33,374 nt of DNA, taken from Rhodospirillales bacterium. GTDB taxonomy: Bacteria > Pseudomonadota > Alphaproteobacteria > UBA8366 > Aestuariispiraceae. The notes under the pieces are model-generated. The model did no database searches. It saw only the letters and a program-made list of their open reading frames with translations, and was not told where the DNA came from. Every line of letters starts with the position of its first letter. Position 1 is the first letter of the stretch. Positions 15,843 through 25,640 of the stretch are shown here, in pieces. The stretch spans positions 1 through 33,374 of the forward strand of contig NZSA01000077.1 in assembly GCA_002696645.1 (NCBI GenBank), given 5' to 3'. The translations under genes were made by a program, and so were the position numbers.

Positions 15843-17781
15843 CCACATTCTCCAAATCCGACACAGATGCGCGCGATACCGCTTTCGCAGAACCGAAGTA
15901 TAACAGAAGCGCCTTTTTACGCTTCCCCCCAATTCCAGGAATTTCATCCAATGGGCTGCGTACCTGATCTTTTGCGCGGCGCTTACGGTGTGATCCGATA
16001 GCGAAACGGTGCGCTTCATCCCGCAGGCGCTGAATAAAATACAGAACCGGGTCGCGGGGTGGCAGCAACAGGGGCTGATCCCCACCGGGCAGCATGATCC
16101 GTTCCCGGCCCGCTTCCCGCTCTGGCCCCTTGGCGACAGTCATGACGGGAACATCATCTTCCAGGCCCAGTTCCGCCAGTGCTTCCATCGCAGAACTCAA
16201 TTGCCCCTTACCGCCATCCAGAATGACCAGGTCGGGCCAGACACCGCTGGTGCGATCCGGGTCTTCCTTCAGGGCACGGGCAAAACGGCGATAGATGACT
16301 TCCTTGGTCATCGCATAATCATCCCCACCTGCCGGGGCATCGGTTAAATCAGGCACGGGCACCTCTGCAAGGCCGGGAACAGAGGGGCTGGCGGGCTCGT
16401 CCTCTCCCCGAATGTTGAATTTGCGATACTGATTCTTTGCAAACCCGTCCGGCCCGGCCACGATCATTGCGCCAACCGCCTGACGCCCGGAAATATGACT
16501 GTTGTCGTAAACCTCCACCCGCTGCAGCGGCCCTTCCAGACCGCTGAGGTCCGCCAGGCCATTCAACAGCCGCACCTGGCTGGAACTTTCCGCCAGCCGC
16601 CGTTCCAATGCCTCCCTGGCATTGTCAGCGGCATGGTCCACCGCCTTACGCCGTCCGCCTCGTTGGGGCACGGCTATGGTGACCTTGCGCCCTGCCTTCA
16701 GTGTCAGCGCCTCTGTCAGAAGATCCAATTCGTCCGGAGCCTGGTTCAAAAGCACATCTTTTGGCGGCGGGCGGTTTTCATAGAATTGGCCCAGAAATCC
16801 AGCCAGAATCAAACCTGGCTCCATCTGTTTGTCATGGCTGGGGAAGTACGACCGCGTGCCATTGTTCTGGCCGGCACGAAAGAAAAAGACCTGAATGCAG
16901 CTCTGACCGCCACGCTGTTCCAGGGCAATCACATCCGCGTCGCCAATGCCTTCGATATTGATGTCCTGGCTGGATTGCACATGGGCCATGGCGCGCAATC
17001 GATCCCGATAGGATGCGGCGCGCTCAAAATCCATCGCGTCAGACGCTGCCTGCATCTCGCTGACCAGATCGTCTTTCACCTCCTGGGATCGACCCGACAG
17101 GAAGGCTTTCGCTTGCGCCACAGTGGCGGCATAGCCTTCTTGCGATATATAGCCGACACAGGGCGCACTACAGCGTTTGATCTGGTATTGCAGGCAGGGG
17201 CGCGACCGATTGCGAAACACACCATCCGTGCAATTGCGCAGTAAAAAGGCGCGCTGCAATACATTCAGGGTGCGATTGACCGCCCCTGCTGAGGCGAATG
17301 GACCAAAGAAATCCCCTTTCCGGTCCCGCGCGCCCCGGTGTTTCACAATTTGGGGAAACTCCTGATCGCCCCGAATTAAGATATCTGGAAATGTCTTATC
17401 ATCCCGCAACAGCACATTGTAACGAGGCATCAGGCGCTTGATCAGATTGTTTTCCAGCAACAGCGCCTCGACCTCGCTGGCGCAGGTGACAAACTCCATC
17501 GTTGCGGTTTCAGAAACCATGCGTTGCAAGCGGATCGGCAAACGCTCCGGCCTGGAATAGGTTGTCACACGCTTGCGCAGATTATGCGCCTTACCGACGT
17601 ATAAGGGCTCACCATCTGCAGAAATCATGCGATAGACGCCAGCCTCGTTGCCCAGCTTCGCAAGATATCGCTTCACCACCGCAGCCCCGGTCGCAAGACT
17701 GGGGCGCGCGGCGACAGTGGGTGCCAATAAGGTCCCATCCGCCGTTTGGCTCAAACTCTCCGCTCTGGTGTCGTTGGGCAT
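15784..17781 (-). CDS. uvrC: Excinuclease ABC subunit C
   Basis: A 665-residue UvrC, the nuclease that makes both incisions in nucleotide excision repair. It has the GIY-YIG domain (GVYRMI..PLYVGKA, about 48-65), the UVR motif ([16 protein letters not shown]), the RNase H-like C-terminal nuclease ([24 protein letters not shown]) and paired helix-hairpin-helix motifs ([25 protein letters not shown]). The N-terminus is about 35 residues longer than usual and low in conservation, so a later start is possible. A copy of the palindromic repeat ends 22 bases before the start codon. The 3' end overlaps the small secreted-protein gene. Confidence 0.97.
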   Translation of the reverse strand: MPNDTRAESLSQTADGTLLAPTVAARPSLATGAAVVKRYLAKLGNEAGVYRMISADGEPLYVGKAHNLRKRVTTYSRPERLPIRLQRMVSETATMEFVTCASEVEALLLENNLIKRLMPRYNVLLRDDKTFPDILIRGDQEFPQIVKHRGARDRKGDFFGPFASAGAVNRTLNVLQRAFLLRNCTDGVFRNRSRPCLQYQIKRCSAPCVGYISQEGYAATVAQAKAFLSGRSQEVKDDLVSEMQAASDAMDFERAASYRDRLRAMAHVQSSQDINIEGIGDADVIALEQRGGQSCIQVFFFRAGQNNGTRSYFPSHDKQMEPGLILAGFLGQFYENRPPPKDVLLNQAPDELDLLTEALTLKAGRKVTIAVPQRGGRRKAVDHAADNAREALERRLAESSSQVRLLNGLADLSGLEGPLQRVEVYDNSHISGRQAVGAMIVAGPDGFAKNQYRKFNIRGEDEPASPSVPGLAEVPVPDLTDAPAGGDDYAMTKEVIYRRFARALKEDPDRTSGVWPDLVILDGGKGQLSSAMEALAELGLEDDVPVMTVAKGPEREAGRERIMLPGGDQPLLLPPRDPVLYFIQRLRDEAHRFAIGSHRKRRAKDQVRSPLDEIPGIGGKRKKALLLYFGSAKAVSRASVSDLENVDGISKAVAKKIHGFFHPNG

Positions 17782-17802
17782 TCACGTATCACTTTCCTGC
17801 CT

Positions 17803-17902
17803 CAGCATCATGGGCTCTTATAAACGCACACATGACACGCTGGCCTGTTGTTCTCTCTGCACATATGCCGTTGCAAACATTTCTGTCTACTCGGGTTTGC
17901 TG
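17803..17902 (+). repeat. Palindromic dispersed element, copy C (diverged)
   Basis: A 100-base diverged relative of the elements at 3878 and 13390. Shared blocks include AGCATCATG, ACACATGA, TGTTGT, GTTGCAAAC and CTCGGGTTTGCTG. The same frame is still open (SIMGSYKRTHDTLACC..VANISVYSGL). It lies upstream of uvrC, within its likely leader or promoter region. Confidence 0.7.
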
Positions 17903-18354
17903 AACCTCATATTTCTTTCCGCCAAACGCATTGGTCAAGGGTGCCGATGGCGCCATTTTAACCTTGGCGAATTTCGTCCCATACGGGCCAAATTCAGCGC
18001 TGGCACGATTTAAATCCAGCTATCCACCGCGCCTGTGGAAAACCTTGTTGGTAACCAAGGGACGACCCCACGCCTCGCCACATTCCCTAGGGGAGTCAGC
18101 GGTTTGCCTAATATTTAACCACCAAAAACTAACATATTGTTTTTATTAACATTATAATAAGTCAAGTATGAAAGATTGGTTAAACTGAAAAAAGCTCCTT
18201 GCCTGCAGACTTCCCCCGAATCCGGCAAATTCTCCTGTGCACAACTCAAAAACGATAAATTGAATTTTAGGCATATTTTTAAATATTTAGGCAAAAGTGC
18301 ATTCAATACACACAACCAGCATTAAACTGTACAGTCTAAGTATTGGTGTCATCA
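17903..18354. other. Intergenic stretch between uvrC and the dehydrogenase gene
   Basis: 450 bases with no credible gene; short frames have no recognisable content. It is GC-normal to about 18110 and AT-rich from 18110 to 18340. On the minus strand TTGACC (17934-17939) with an AAATAT 18 bases on is a possible but weak uvrC promoter. ACTGTACAGT at 18326-18335 is a perfect 10-base palindrome beyond the dehydrogenase stop. No terminator with a T run was seen. Confidence 0.5.
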
Positions 18355-19146
18355 TCATTCTTCGATATAACATCCCAACCCTGCCTGTTGCCACCCCAGA
18401 TGTTCTCCCCCATCCAGGGCGATCATCTGTCCGGTATAGCTCGGGCTTTGTATGATGAAGCGCACGGCTTTCGCAATGGCGGTGGGTTCGGTGCGCCGTT
18501 TCAAGGGAACAGCGTCCCATTGTCGGTCAAAATCGGTCGTATTCTGCCTGGCGCTGGGGACTGTTGGCCCTGGCCCCACAGCCGCGACACGAACCTGTGG
18601 CGCCAAGGCCAGCGCGAGCGTTCTAGTCAATGTCCAAAGGCCCGATTTCGATGCCGTATAGCTGATGAAATGCGGTGTAAGATTAAACACCCGTTGATCG
18701 ATGATATTGACGGCGACACCATTCTTATCGTCGGGCAATGCCTTTGCGAAAGCCTGAATGATCCGCATGGGCGATTCCAGATTAATCGCCATATGAGATG
18801 ACCAACTATCCCGCGTAACCGTATTCCAATCGTCACGTTCAAAGATTGAGGCATTATTGACGACAACACCCAATTCACCGAAAGCAGACAGGGTTTGGGC
18901 GACCAGATCCGTCGCCGCGTCTGGGTCTGCCAGATCCGCATCAAACAAATGCACCGCTCGCCCCAAATCCCGAATTTCTTGGGCTGTCGCTTCGGCATCG
19001 GATTCTGATCCCCGATAATGCAGCGCGATATCAAATCCATACTGCGCCAAATCCAAAGCAATCTCTCGACCAATCCGCCGGGCCGCGCCCGTGACCAGCG
19101 CTACCGGGGCCAAGCGTTCATCCTGTAGCATAAAAGGCACCCGCAT
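18355..19146 (-). CDS. Short-chain dehydrogenase/reductase (pteridine-reductase-like)
   Basis: An NAD(P)-dependent short-chain dehydrogenase of about 263 residues. The cofactor motif is TGAARRIGR; the Arg-rich form is typical of pteridine reductase/FolM-like members. NNAS and the catalytic YTASK follow, and IDQRVFNLTPHF is a segment I associate with a conserved alphaproteobacterial group. The ATG at 19146 shares its A with the TGA of uvrB, so the two are translationally coupled; a TTG three bases upstream and an ATG at 19131 are alternatives. Possible role in reduced pterin or folate supply, inferred from the motif only. The gene ends GCYIEE. Confidence 0.85.
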   Translation of the reverse strand: MRVPFMLQDERLAPVALVTGAARRIGREIALDLAQYGFDIALHYRGSESDAEATAQEIRDLGRAVHLFDADLADPDAATDLVAQTLSAFGELGVVVNNASIFERDDWNTVTRDSWSSHMAINLESPMRIIQAFAKALPDDKNGVAVNIIDQRVFNLTPHFISYTASKSGLWTLTRTLALALAPQVRVAAVGPGPTVPSARQNTTDFDRQWDAVPLKRRTEPTAIAKAVRFIIQSPSYTGQMIALDGGEHLGWQQAGLGCYIEE

Positions 19147-21347
19147 CAACGACGCCCCCGACGACGACCAGAAGAGGCCTTTGCCCCCTTGCGCCCCTTC
19201 GGCACAGCCTCAGGATTCTTACTGATCAGAGAGGCCGCGATCTCCACATCAATGGGCAGGGAATCGACTGGCATATCCAGGTCATAGGCTTCCAATCGCT
19301 TGATCTCGTCTCGCATCTTGGCCGCCGTTTCAAATTCCAGGTCGGCAGCAGCGACCTTCATGCGCTCTTCCAAATCGCGGATATAGGTTTTCAGATCGAC
19401 CCCGACCAAATGGGACTGTGCCCCATCACCCGTGCCGACCGTAACCCGATCCCGCTCGTAAACTGAATTCAGCACATCAGAGATGGATCGTTTGATGCTT
19501 TCCGGCGTAATGCCATGTTCCGCATTGTATAGCTGCTGCTTCTCCCGGCGGCGGCTGGTTTCGTCCAGGGCATAGGTCAGGCTGTCGGTCATGCGATCCG
19601 CATATAACAGGACGCGCCCATCCACATTGCGTGCCGCCCGGCCAATCGTCTGAACCAGCGATGTCTTGGACCTCAGGAACCCTTCCTTATCCGCATCCAG
19701 GATCGCCACCACCGCGCATTCGGGAATATCCAACCCTTCCCGCAGCAAGTTAATCCCGATCAGGATGTCAAAGGCACCCAGGCGCAAATCACGGATAATC
19801 TCAATGCGCTCCAATGTGTCGATATCAGAATGCAGATAGCGGACCTTCAGGCCGGTTTCCGACATGTAATCGGTCAGGTCCTCGGCCATGCGCTTGGTCA
19901 GTACCGTGACCAGAACACGCTCCCCTTTCTCCGTACATTGGCGGCATTCATCCAGCAGGTCATCGACCTGATTGGCAGTTGGGCGCACAATACAAACGGG
20001 ATCGATCAATCCGGTCGGGCGCACCAATTGCTCGGTAATGACGCCCCCCGTCCGCTCCAACTCCCAGGGACCGGGCGTGGCGGAAACGAATATGGTCTGG
20101 GGCCGCATCGCCTCCCATTCTTCAAATTTCAAAGGACGGTTATCAACGCAGGACGGCAGTCGGAAACCAAATTCTGCCAATGTCGATTTCCGCGCAAAGT
20201 CCCCCCGGAACATACCGCCGATCTGCGGCACGGTGACATGGCTTTCATCCAGCACCAACAGGGCGTTGTCTGGCAGATACTCAAACAGGGTCGGTGGCGG
20301 CTCCCCGGCATTGCGCCCGGTCAGATAGCGGGAATAGTTCTCAATCCCGTTACACGCCCCCGTCGCTTCCATCATCTCCAGGTCAAAGACCGTGCGTTGT
20401 TCGATGCGCTGTAATTCCAGCAGTTTCCCGGCCTTCTCAAATTGCTCCGTGCGCTGACGCAGTTCCAGCTTGATGCGGTCCATTGCCTGTTTCAGCGTCG
20501 GGCGCGGCGTAACATAGTGGCTGCCTGCATAGACCCGGACTTTCTCCAGGGTTGCTGTCTTCTCCCCGGTCAGCGGGTCAAATTCGTGAATTGCATCGAT
20601 TTCATCGCCAAAGAAAGACACCCGCCAGGCGCGGTCTTCCAGGTGGGCCGGAAAGATTTCAATCGTATCGCCACGCACGCGAAAGCTGCCGCGCTGAAAC
20701 TGAATGTCGCTGCGTTTATATTGCAGGGTAACCAATTCGCGCATCAGATCGCGCACATCCATGCGCTTTCCCGCCTCCACATCAATAACCATCTGGCTAT
20801 AGGTTTCGGGGGAGCCAATACCATAAATGCAGGAAACAGACGCAACGATGATCACATCATCCCGCTCGAACAGCGCCCGGGTCGCAGAGTGACGCATCCG
20901 GTCGATTTGCTCGTTTCGCGAACTCTCCTTCTCAATGAAGGTGTCAGAGCGCGGAACATAAGCTTCCGGCTGGTAATAATCATAATAAGAGACGAAATAT
21001 TCGACCGCATTATTGGGAAAGAAGGATTTCATCTCCCCATATAATTGCGCCGCGAGTGTCTTGTTTGGCGCCAAAACCAGGGTGGGGCGCTGTAACTCTT
21101 GGATCGCATGGGCGATGGTGAAGGTCTTACCAGATCCGGTCACGCCCAGCAGGACCTGGTCCCGCTCTCCTTCACGCACACCTTCGACAAGCTGCTTGAT
21201 CGCCTCTGGTTGATCGCCAGCGGGTTGATAATCGGACTCTATTTTGAAAGGGACGCCTCCCTCAGTCAAAGGGCGTGCATATTTCGGTGTTTCACCGAAG
21301 ATATACCCGACGGGCATCTCTGGTTTCAGATCAATGGTGTCGCTCAT
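19146..21347 (-). CDS. uvrB: Excinuclease ABC subunit B
   Basis: A 733-residue UvrB, the damage-verifying helicase-like subunit of nucleotide excision repair, which takes DNA from UvrA and recruits UvrC. Visible are Walker A (GVTGSGKT), the DNA-gripping beta-hairpin ([12 protein letters not shown]), [27 protein letters not shown] and the C-terminal UVR motif ([15 protein letters not shown]) that contacts UvrC. A basic Lys/Arg/Gly tail follows. It is upstream of, and coupled to, the dehydrogenase, with uvrC 1.4 kb further on the same strand. No clear alphaproteobacterial LexA box (GTTC-N7-GTTC) was found upstream. Confidence 0.98.
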   Translation of the reverse strand: MSDTIDLKPEMPVGYIFGETPKYARPLTEGGVPFKIESDYQPAGDQPEAIKQLVEGVREGERDQVLLGVTGSGKTFTIAHAIQELQRPTLVLAPNKTLAAQLYGEMKSFFPNNAVEYFVSYYDYYQPEAYVPRSDTFIEKESSRNEQIDRMRHSATRALFERDDVIIVASVSCIYGIGSPETYSQMVIDVEAGKRMDVRDLMRELVTLQYKRSDIQFQRGSFRVRGDTIEIFPAHLEDRAWRVSFFGDEIDAIHEFDPLTGEKTATLEKVRVYAGSHYVTPRPTLKQAMDRIKLELRQRTEQFEKAGKLLELQRIEQRTVFDLEMMEATGACNGIENYSRYLTGRNAGEPPPTLFEYLPDNALLVLDESHVTVPQIGGMFRGDFARKSTLAEFGFRLPSCVDNRPLKFEEWEAMRPQTIFVSATPGPWELERTGGVITEQLVRPTGLIDPVCIVRPTANQVDDLLDECRQCTEKGERVLVTVLTKRMAEDLTDYMSETGLKVRYLHSDIDTLERIEIIRDLRLGAFDILIGINLLREGLDIPECAVVAILDADKEGFLRSKTSLVQTIGRAARNVDGRVLLYADRMTDSLTYALDETSRRREKQQLYNAEHGITPESIKRSISDVLNSVYERDRVTVGTGDGAQSHLVGVDLKTYIRDLEERMKVAAADLEFETAAKMRDEIKRLEAYDLDMPVDSLPIDVEIAASLISKNPEAVPKGRKGAKASSGRRRGRR

Positions 21348-21407
21348 AGGGGTGACTATAAACCGCGATTGGCGGCAAGCAAGAGATGCACGAAAGCAAT
21401 CCCAGCC

Positions 21408-21605
21408 TTAATGACGGATCAGCCAAACCAGCGCGATCCCAAACACCAGCGCCCCCATTCCGACGCGACGAAGACTCGTTGGTGAAAATGTCAATGCCGC
21501 TGCCATCATTCGCTGCATTTGGGTGGGAATTAATGCATAAAGCAACCCTTCCAAAACACATAAAAATGCAAATCCCGTCATCAGCGACGTCCAAAATTCT
21601 TCCAT
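21408..21605 (-). CDS. DUF2065 family small membrane protein (YjeT-like)
   Basis: A 65-residue protein with two hydrophobic segments (about 8-24 and 46-63) separated by a short charged loop. The layout VLEGLLYALIP...M..M...LR..G......G is that of the DUF2065/YjeT family, of unknown function. I start it at ATG 21605, with GAGGGA a few bases upstream; the longer frame to 21743 reads through the intergenic region. It is upstream of uvrB on the same strand and divergent from the lytic transglycosylase. Confidence 0.8.
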   Translation of the reverse strand: MEEFWTSLMTGFAFLCVLEGLLYALIPTQMQRMMAAALTFSPTSLRRVGMGALVFGIALVWLIRH

Positions 21606-21847
21606 GATTCCCTCAACTTCCTGTTTATCGCGCGGCCGATGCCAATACTGGCACCGGAAATTACGCCTGAAACGGTCTGCACATTCTTGCCATATTGCCC
21701 TGAATGACGTAGTTACATCACCGAGGGTGAATTCGCCCGACATATTTTATTCTGGCACCTGGCACTTGTTTTTCCCGCTCATCAGTTTGGAGCGACACCG
21801 CCTTAGTATTTGCGGTACGGTTTGCAGGGGAGAGTATCATTTTAAAG

Positions 21848-23719
21848 TTGAACACCAGCCTGCGCTGGATTGCCAGCGCACTGACAGGGATTGTTTTCGC
21901 CACGGGCCTATCGCTTGGTGGTGCCCAGGCGCAGTCTGAAATGGCTGCCTTGGCGCCGCGCGTCGGCCCTATGTCTGACTCCACCAGTGCGCTTCCTGCG
22001 ATTCTGGCGCGAAACGATATCGCCCTCTATACCGAAATTTTTGATCTCCAGAATGACGGCCAATGGGACAAGGCGGATCGGCTGATCGCGCAGTTGTCGG
22101 ATGATTCTCTGATGGGCCATGTGCTGTTTCAGCGCTATATGCACCCGACCGCCTACCGGTCTTCCTATCAGGAATTAAAGAACTGGCTGGCCGATTATGC
22201 GGATCATCCCGGCGCAACGCGCATTTACGGTTTGGCCCTGAAACGCAAACCGTCATCTGTTGGCTATCCACGCAAGCCTCAGGCCGTTGAAATGCCTGCC
22301 ATGGATGCAGTCGTCGCCTTTGACGAGCCTCAGGGCGGGTCCGAAACCGAATCACCGGCTACGGAAAGCCGCAAATATGCGGGGAAATCCTCAAGCCAGC
22401 GCGCCAAAATTCGTGCAATTCAGTCCCAGATTCGATCATTGGTTCAACGCGGCAATGTGACCATCGCCTTAAAAAATCTGGATACCAAGGCCAATCGCGC
22501 CCTGTTTGATCCGGTCAGCTTTGCCGAAAGCCTGGGCGTTATCGCGCGGGGATATTTCCGGTATCATGAAGATCAGGAAGCCATGGCGGTTGCCAAGATG
22601 GCAACCAAACTGGCCGGTGATGATGCCGCCCGCGCCCATTGGTGGGGCGGATTAGCCGCGTTCCGGGCGAAAGATTGGAATACCGCTGCGGCGCATTTCG
22701 CCGCGCTGAGCCTGTCGGTTGAGGCGGATGATTGGCTGAGGGCGGCTGGCGGGTTTTGGGCTTCGCGTGCCTATTTGGTCGGGGGCGAACCCCAGAATGT
22801 ATCTGCCATGCTGCAGCGCGCCGCAGAAATGCCGCGCACATTCTATGGCCTGCTGGCGACCCGCGCCCTGGGCCAAACACCCCCATTAGATTTTGAAATG
22901 CCGGTTCTGTCCGATACAGAGACGGAGTTTCTGTTAGAAATCCCCGCAGCCCGTCGGGCAATCGCGCTGATCGAAACCGGCCAGACCAACCGCGCCGATG
23001 AAGAATTGCGGCGGTTTGTGGATGAATTGCCGCCGTCCTTTGTTGGGACACTTCTTGCGCTGGCTGATCGGGCGGGGCTGGCTGATGTCGCCTTTCGCCT
23101 GGGGCGTGATATGGAGCGCCGCCAGAAGGTCAGCCTGGACGGTGCCCTGTATCCAGTACCAGGCTGGGAACCGGAAGATGGTTTTGGCATTGATCGCGCC
23201 TTGATATTTGCCATCGTGCGCCAGGAATCTCAATTCCGCAGCCGCGCGATCAGCAGCGCTGGTGCGCGGGGCTTGATGCAATTGATGCCGGCCACCGCCG
23301 GATATATGGCGGGCGACCGATTCCATGGTTCATCCCGTGCGGAACTGTTTGAACCTGGCCTGAACCTGTCGCTGGGTCAGAAATATGTGCATCATGTCCT
23401 CAATCTGGCGGAAATTGATGGAAACCTGCTTTATGCGCTGGCGGCGTATAATGCGGGGCCTGGCAATTTGCAGCGTTGGCGTGCCAAGATTGATTATGCC
23501 GATGATCCGCTGTTGTTCATCGAAAGCCTTCCGTCCCGTGAAACCCGCGCCTATATTGAGCATGTCCTGTCCAATTTCTGGATCTATCGCCTGCGGTTGA
23601 AGCAGAATGTCGATAGCCTGGATATGTTGATCGGGGGATCCTGGCCGATTTATGTCAGTCAGGATCAAAAGGGTTCCCCGACCGGAGAGCCCCGCACAGT
23701 GCGGATCAGCGCGGAGTAA
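21848..23719 (+). CDS. Soluble lytic murein transglycosylase (SLT family)
   Basis: A 623-residue periplasmic enzyme that cleaves peptidoglycan to 1,6-anhydromuropeptides. The N-terminal signal peptide (LRWIASALTGIVFATGLSLGGAQAQ) requires the unusual TTG start at 21848, as no ATG or GTG precedes it in frame and the next ATG falls after the signal. A long helical superhelix domain follows. The catalytic SLT domain lies near 450-590: ES in IVRQESQF with the catalytic Glu, GLMQLMPATA, and ALAAYNAGPGNLQRW. The moaB-like gene starts 5 bases after its stop, so they probably share a transcript. Confidence 0.94.
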   Translation: MNTSLRWIASALTGIVFATGLSLGGAQAQSEMAALAPRVGPMSDSTSALPAILARNDIALYTEIFDLQNDGQWDKADRLIAQLSDDSLMGHVLFQRYMHPTAYRSSYQELKNWLADYADHPGATRIYGLALKRKPSSVGYPRKPQAVEMPAMDAVVAFDEPQGGSETESPATESRKYAGKSSSQRAKIRAIQSQIRSLVQRGNVTIALKNLDTKANRALFDPVSFAESLGVIARGYFRYHEDQEAMAVAKMATKLAGDDAARAHWWGGLAAFRAKDWNTAAAHFAALSLSVEADDWLRAAGGFWASRAYLVGGEPQNVSAMLQRAAEMPRTFYGLLATRALGQTPPLDFEMPVLSDTETEFLLEIPAARRAIALIETGQTNRADEELRRFVDELPPSFVGTLLALADRAGLADVAFRLGRDMERRQKVSLDGALYPVPGWEPEDGFGIDRALIFAIVRQESQFRSRAISSAGARGLMQLMPATAGYMAGDRFHGSSRAELFEPGLNLSLGQKYVHHVLNLAEIDGNLLYALAAYNAGPGNLQRWRAKIDYADDPLLFIESLPSRETRAYIEHVLSNFWIYRLRLKQNVDSLDMLIGGSWPIYVSQDQKGSPTGEPRTVRISAE

Positions 23720-23724
23720 TTTCA

Positions 23725-24255
23725 ATGCTGGGTGTTGATAAGAGCCTGCCGTTCAAACCGGTGCGAATTGCGGTGCTGACTGTCTCTGATACCCGCACCG
23801 TTGAAAATGACCGATCCGGCGACTTGCTGGTCGCGCGCCTGGAACAGGATGGTCATATCCTGGCAGCACGTCAGATTATCATTGATGATGCAGCACAGAT
23901 TGTTCAGGTCCTAAATCAGTGGATCGATGACCCGGAAATTGATTGTGTCATAACCACCGGCGGCACTGGTCTGACCGGGCGTGATGTCACCCCCGAAGCA
24001 TTCGCCGCCGTTCGGGAAAAGGACATACCGGGCTTTGGCGAGTATTTTCGCTGGATGTCCGCCCAGAAAATCGGAACCTCCACCATTCAAAGCCGCGCCA
24101 TGGCGGTCCTATCCCGGGGCACCTATCTGTTCGCCCTGCCAGGGTCTACGGGGGCCTGTAAGGATGGCTGGGATGAGATCCTGCACTATCAACTGGATTT
24201 CCGCCACAGACCCTGCAATTTTGTTGAGTTGATGCCGCGCCTGCGTGAAGTTTAA
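23725..24255 (+). CDS. moaB: Molybdenum cofactor biosynthesis protein MoaB
   Basis: A 176-residue MoaB/MogA-fold protein of molybdopterin cofactor synthesis, which adenylylates molybdopterin in organisms that use MoaB for this step. Characteristic motifs: [16 protein letters not shown], the [10 protein letters not shown] segment, SRA and [16 protein letters not shown]. It starts 5 bases after the transglycosylase stop. Its 3' end overlaps that of the convergent MFS gene by 4 bases. MoaB rather than MogA is chosen from length and motifs. Confidence 0.92.
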   Translation: MLGVDKSLPFKPVRIAVLTVSDTRTVENDRSGDLLVARLEQDGHILAARQIIIDDAAQIVQVLNQWIDDPEIDCVITTGGTGLTGRDVTPEAFAAVREKDIPGFGEYFRWMSAQKIGTSTIQSRAMAVLSRGTYLFALPGSTGACKDGWDEILHYQLDFRHRPCNFVELMPRLREV

Positions 24256-25640
24256 CGCCGCAAACGCCAGATCAGTAAGACCGACACAGCAGATACCGGC
24301 ACCATCGCAACAAAAACCCAAACCCCCGCAGATTGGGCATCCGCCAGTGTCGGTTGGTCCCCATAGCCCACCAGATTCGCCACCAGCCCGCTAACTGCCG
24401 CCCCCAGCGCATAGCCGACGGTCTGAACCGTGGTCATGGCACTGGCGGCCCTGTCTTTATCCTCCGGCGGCGCCGCCTCTGTACAGCGCTGAAGGATATG
24501 GCCAAAACAGGCCCCAAATCCGGCCCCCGTGATAAACAAGCACGGCAGGATGGCCCAGACGGGACCGGGTGTTACCAGCAAGGCAAGACCTATTGTTGCC
24601 CCTAAGATCGCCAGAAAAGACAGGCGAATGGCAATCACCTGCTGACGGGGAGCCAGACCTGACAAAGACAGCGCCCCCACTGTCCAAGCCACCGATTCCA
24701 GCGCGATCATGTACCCAACACCCAGAGGCCCAATGTCATGTAACGTATGAAGCAGGACCGGGCCATAGACGGAAAATGCAATCGTTGCGAAAGAGATCAG
24801 GAATATCCCGATCAGGCCAATACCAGTGATATGGGTCATGTCCGTGATGCTGTATGGCAGCAGGCGGCTGTCGGTTGCCGCCTTGTCCAGACGCAGGAAC
24901 AGCGCGAAACCAAGAATACCGATGCAGGACAAAGCCCCCATCAATACAAGGCTGTCCTTCTGGAGCCCCGCTGTTGCGATACACAAGACCGCAACAGACA
25001 ACACCAACAGACGGCGCCAGGGCAGGCGCGCCGGATCTGATGGCGGCGATACCGCCACCGGCAAGGCCCAGCGCAAGGCAAATGCGAGAAACAGCGCCTG
25101 AGCACAAAACGACCAAAATCCCATTCGCCACATATCAAATTCTGCAAAAATACCACCAACTAACGGGCCTAAGAAGGCCGACGCACCCCAGACCGCCGAA
25201 ATCGCGGCCATAACGCGGGGCGTATAGTGACTGGGGAATAGTTTCGCGACACCAATCATGGTGCATGCGACCAACATACCGCCCCCGAACCCTTGCAGGA
25301 CACGCCCCGCAATCATTCCCCCCATTGTCGGGGTGACGGCGCTGACCAGACATCCAATCGCCACAGCCAATGCTGACCAGATCATCAACCGGCGCAGACC
25401 AAGCATCCGTGCGACCAATGCCGAACTGCACGCCGCCGTGATCGAGGCCAGAAGGTAGAGCACGAAATTCCAGGAGATGAACGCCTCTCCCCCCACATCA
25501 GCGACGACGCCGGGCAGCAAGGTGGCGATGACGGTGCTGTCTGCTGCATGCAGCCAAACCCCGAATGACAACACGGCGAAAAGACCGCGATTGGGTCCGG
25601 ATAAAACCGTCCCCCAGGATACCGGATTTTCTGTGGTCAT
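24252..25640 (-). CDS. Major facilitator superfamily transporter (drug efflux-like)
   Basis: A 462-residue inner-membrane transporter with 12-14 hydrophobic segments. The early segment begins HAADSTVIATLLP, and GRVLQGFGGGML and AAISAVWGASAFLGPLVGG match the motif A/C pattern of proton-coupled drug exporters. The start codon overlaps the stop of the upstream Rieske-protein gene (ATGA), so both are made from one transcript. The substrate is unknown; the partner suggests it moves a compound acted on by the Rieske protein, which is inference. Confidence 0.9.
   Translation of the reverse strand: MTTENPVSWGTVLSGPNRGLFAVLSFGVWLHAADSTVIATLLPGVVADVGGEAFISWNFVLYLLASITAACSSALVARMLGLRRLMIWSALAVAIGCLVSAVTPTMGGMIAGRVLQGFGGGMLVACTMIGVAKLFPSHYTPRVMAAISAVWGASAFLGPLVGGIFAEFDMWRMGFWSFCAQALFLAFALRWALPVAVSPPSDPARLPWRRLLVLSVAVLCIATAGLQKDSLVLMGALSCIGILGFALFLRLDKAATDSRLLPYSITDMTHITGIGLIGIFLISFATIAFSVYGPVLLHTLHDIGPLGVGYMIALESVAWTVGALSLSGLAPRQQVIAIRLSFLAILGATIGLALLVTPGPVWAILPCLFITGAGFGACFGHILQRCTEAAPPEDKDRAASAMTTVQTVGYALGAAVSGLVANLVGYGDQPTLADAQSAGVWVFVAMVPVSAVSVLLIWRLRR

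Noticed and set aside
15843-16085. Longer start for the small secreted protein
   Set aside because: The extra 81 residues are antisense-independent shadow of uvrC and would put the signal peptide in the middle of the protein.
17648-18013. 121-codon plus-strand frame across copy C of the element
   Set aside because: It begins antisense inside uvrC and reads through the element; no ribosome site or protein similarity. Its element part is noted as the conserved frame instead.
17782-21420. SOS (LexA) boxes upstream of uvrB or uvrC
   Set aside because: No GTTC-N7-GTTC motif was found in either upstream region by eye.
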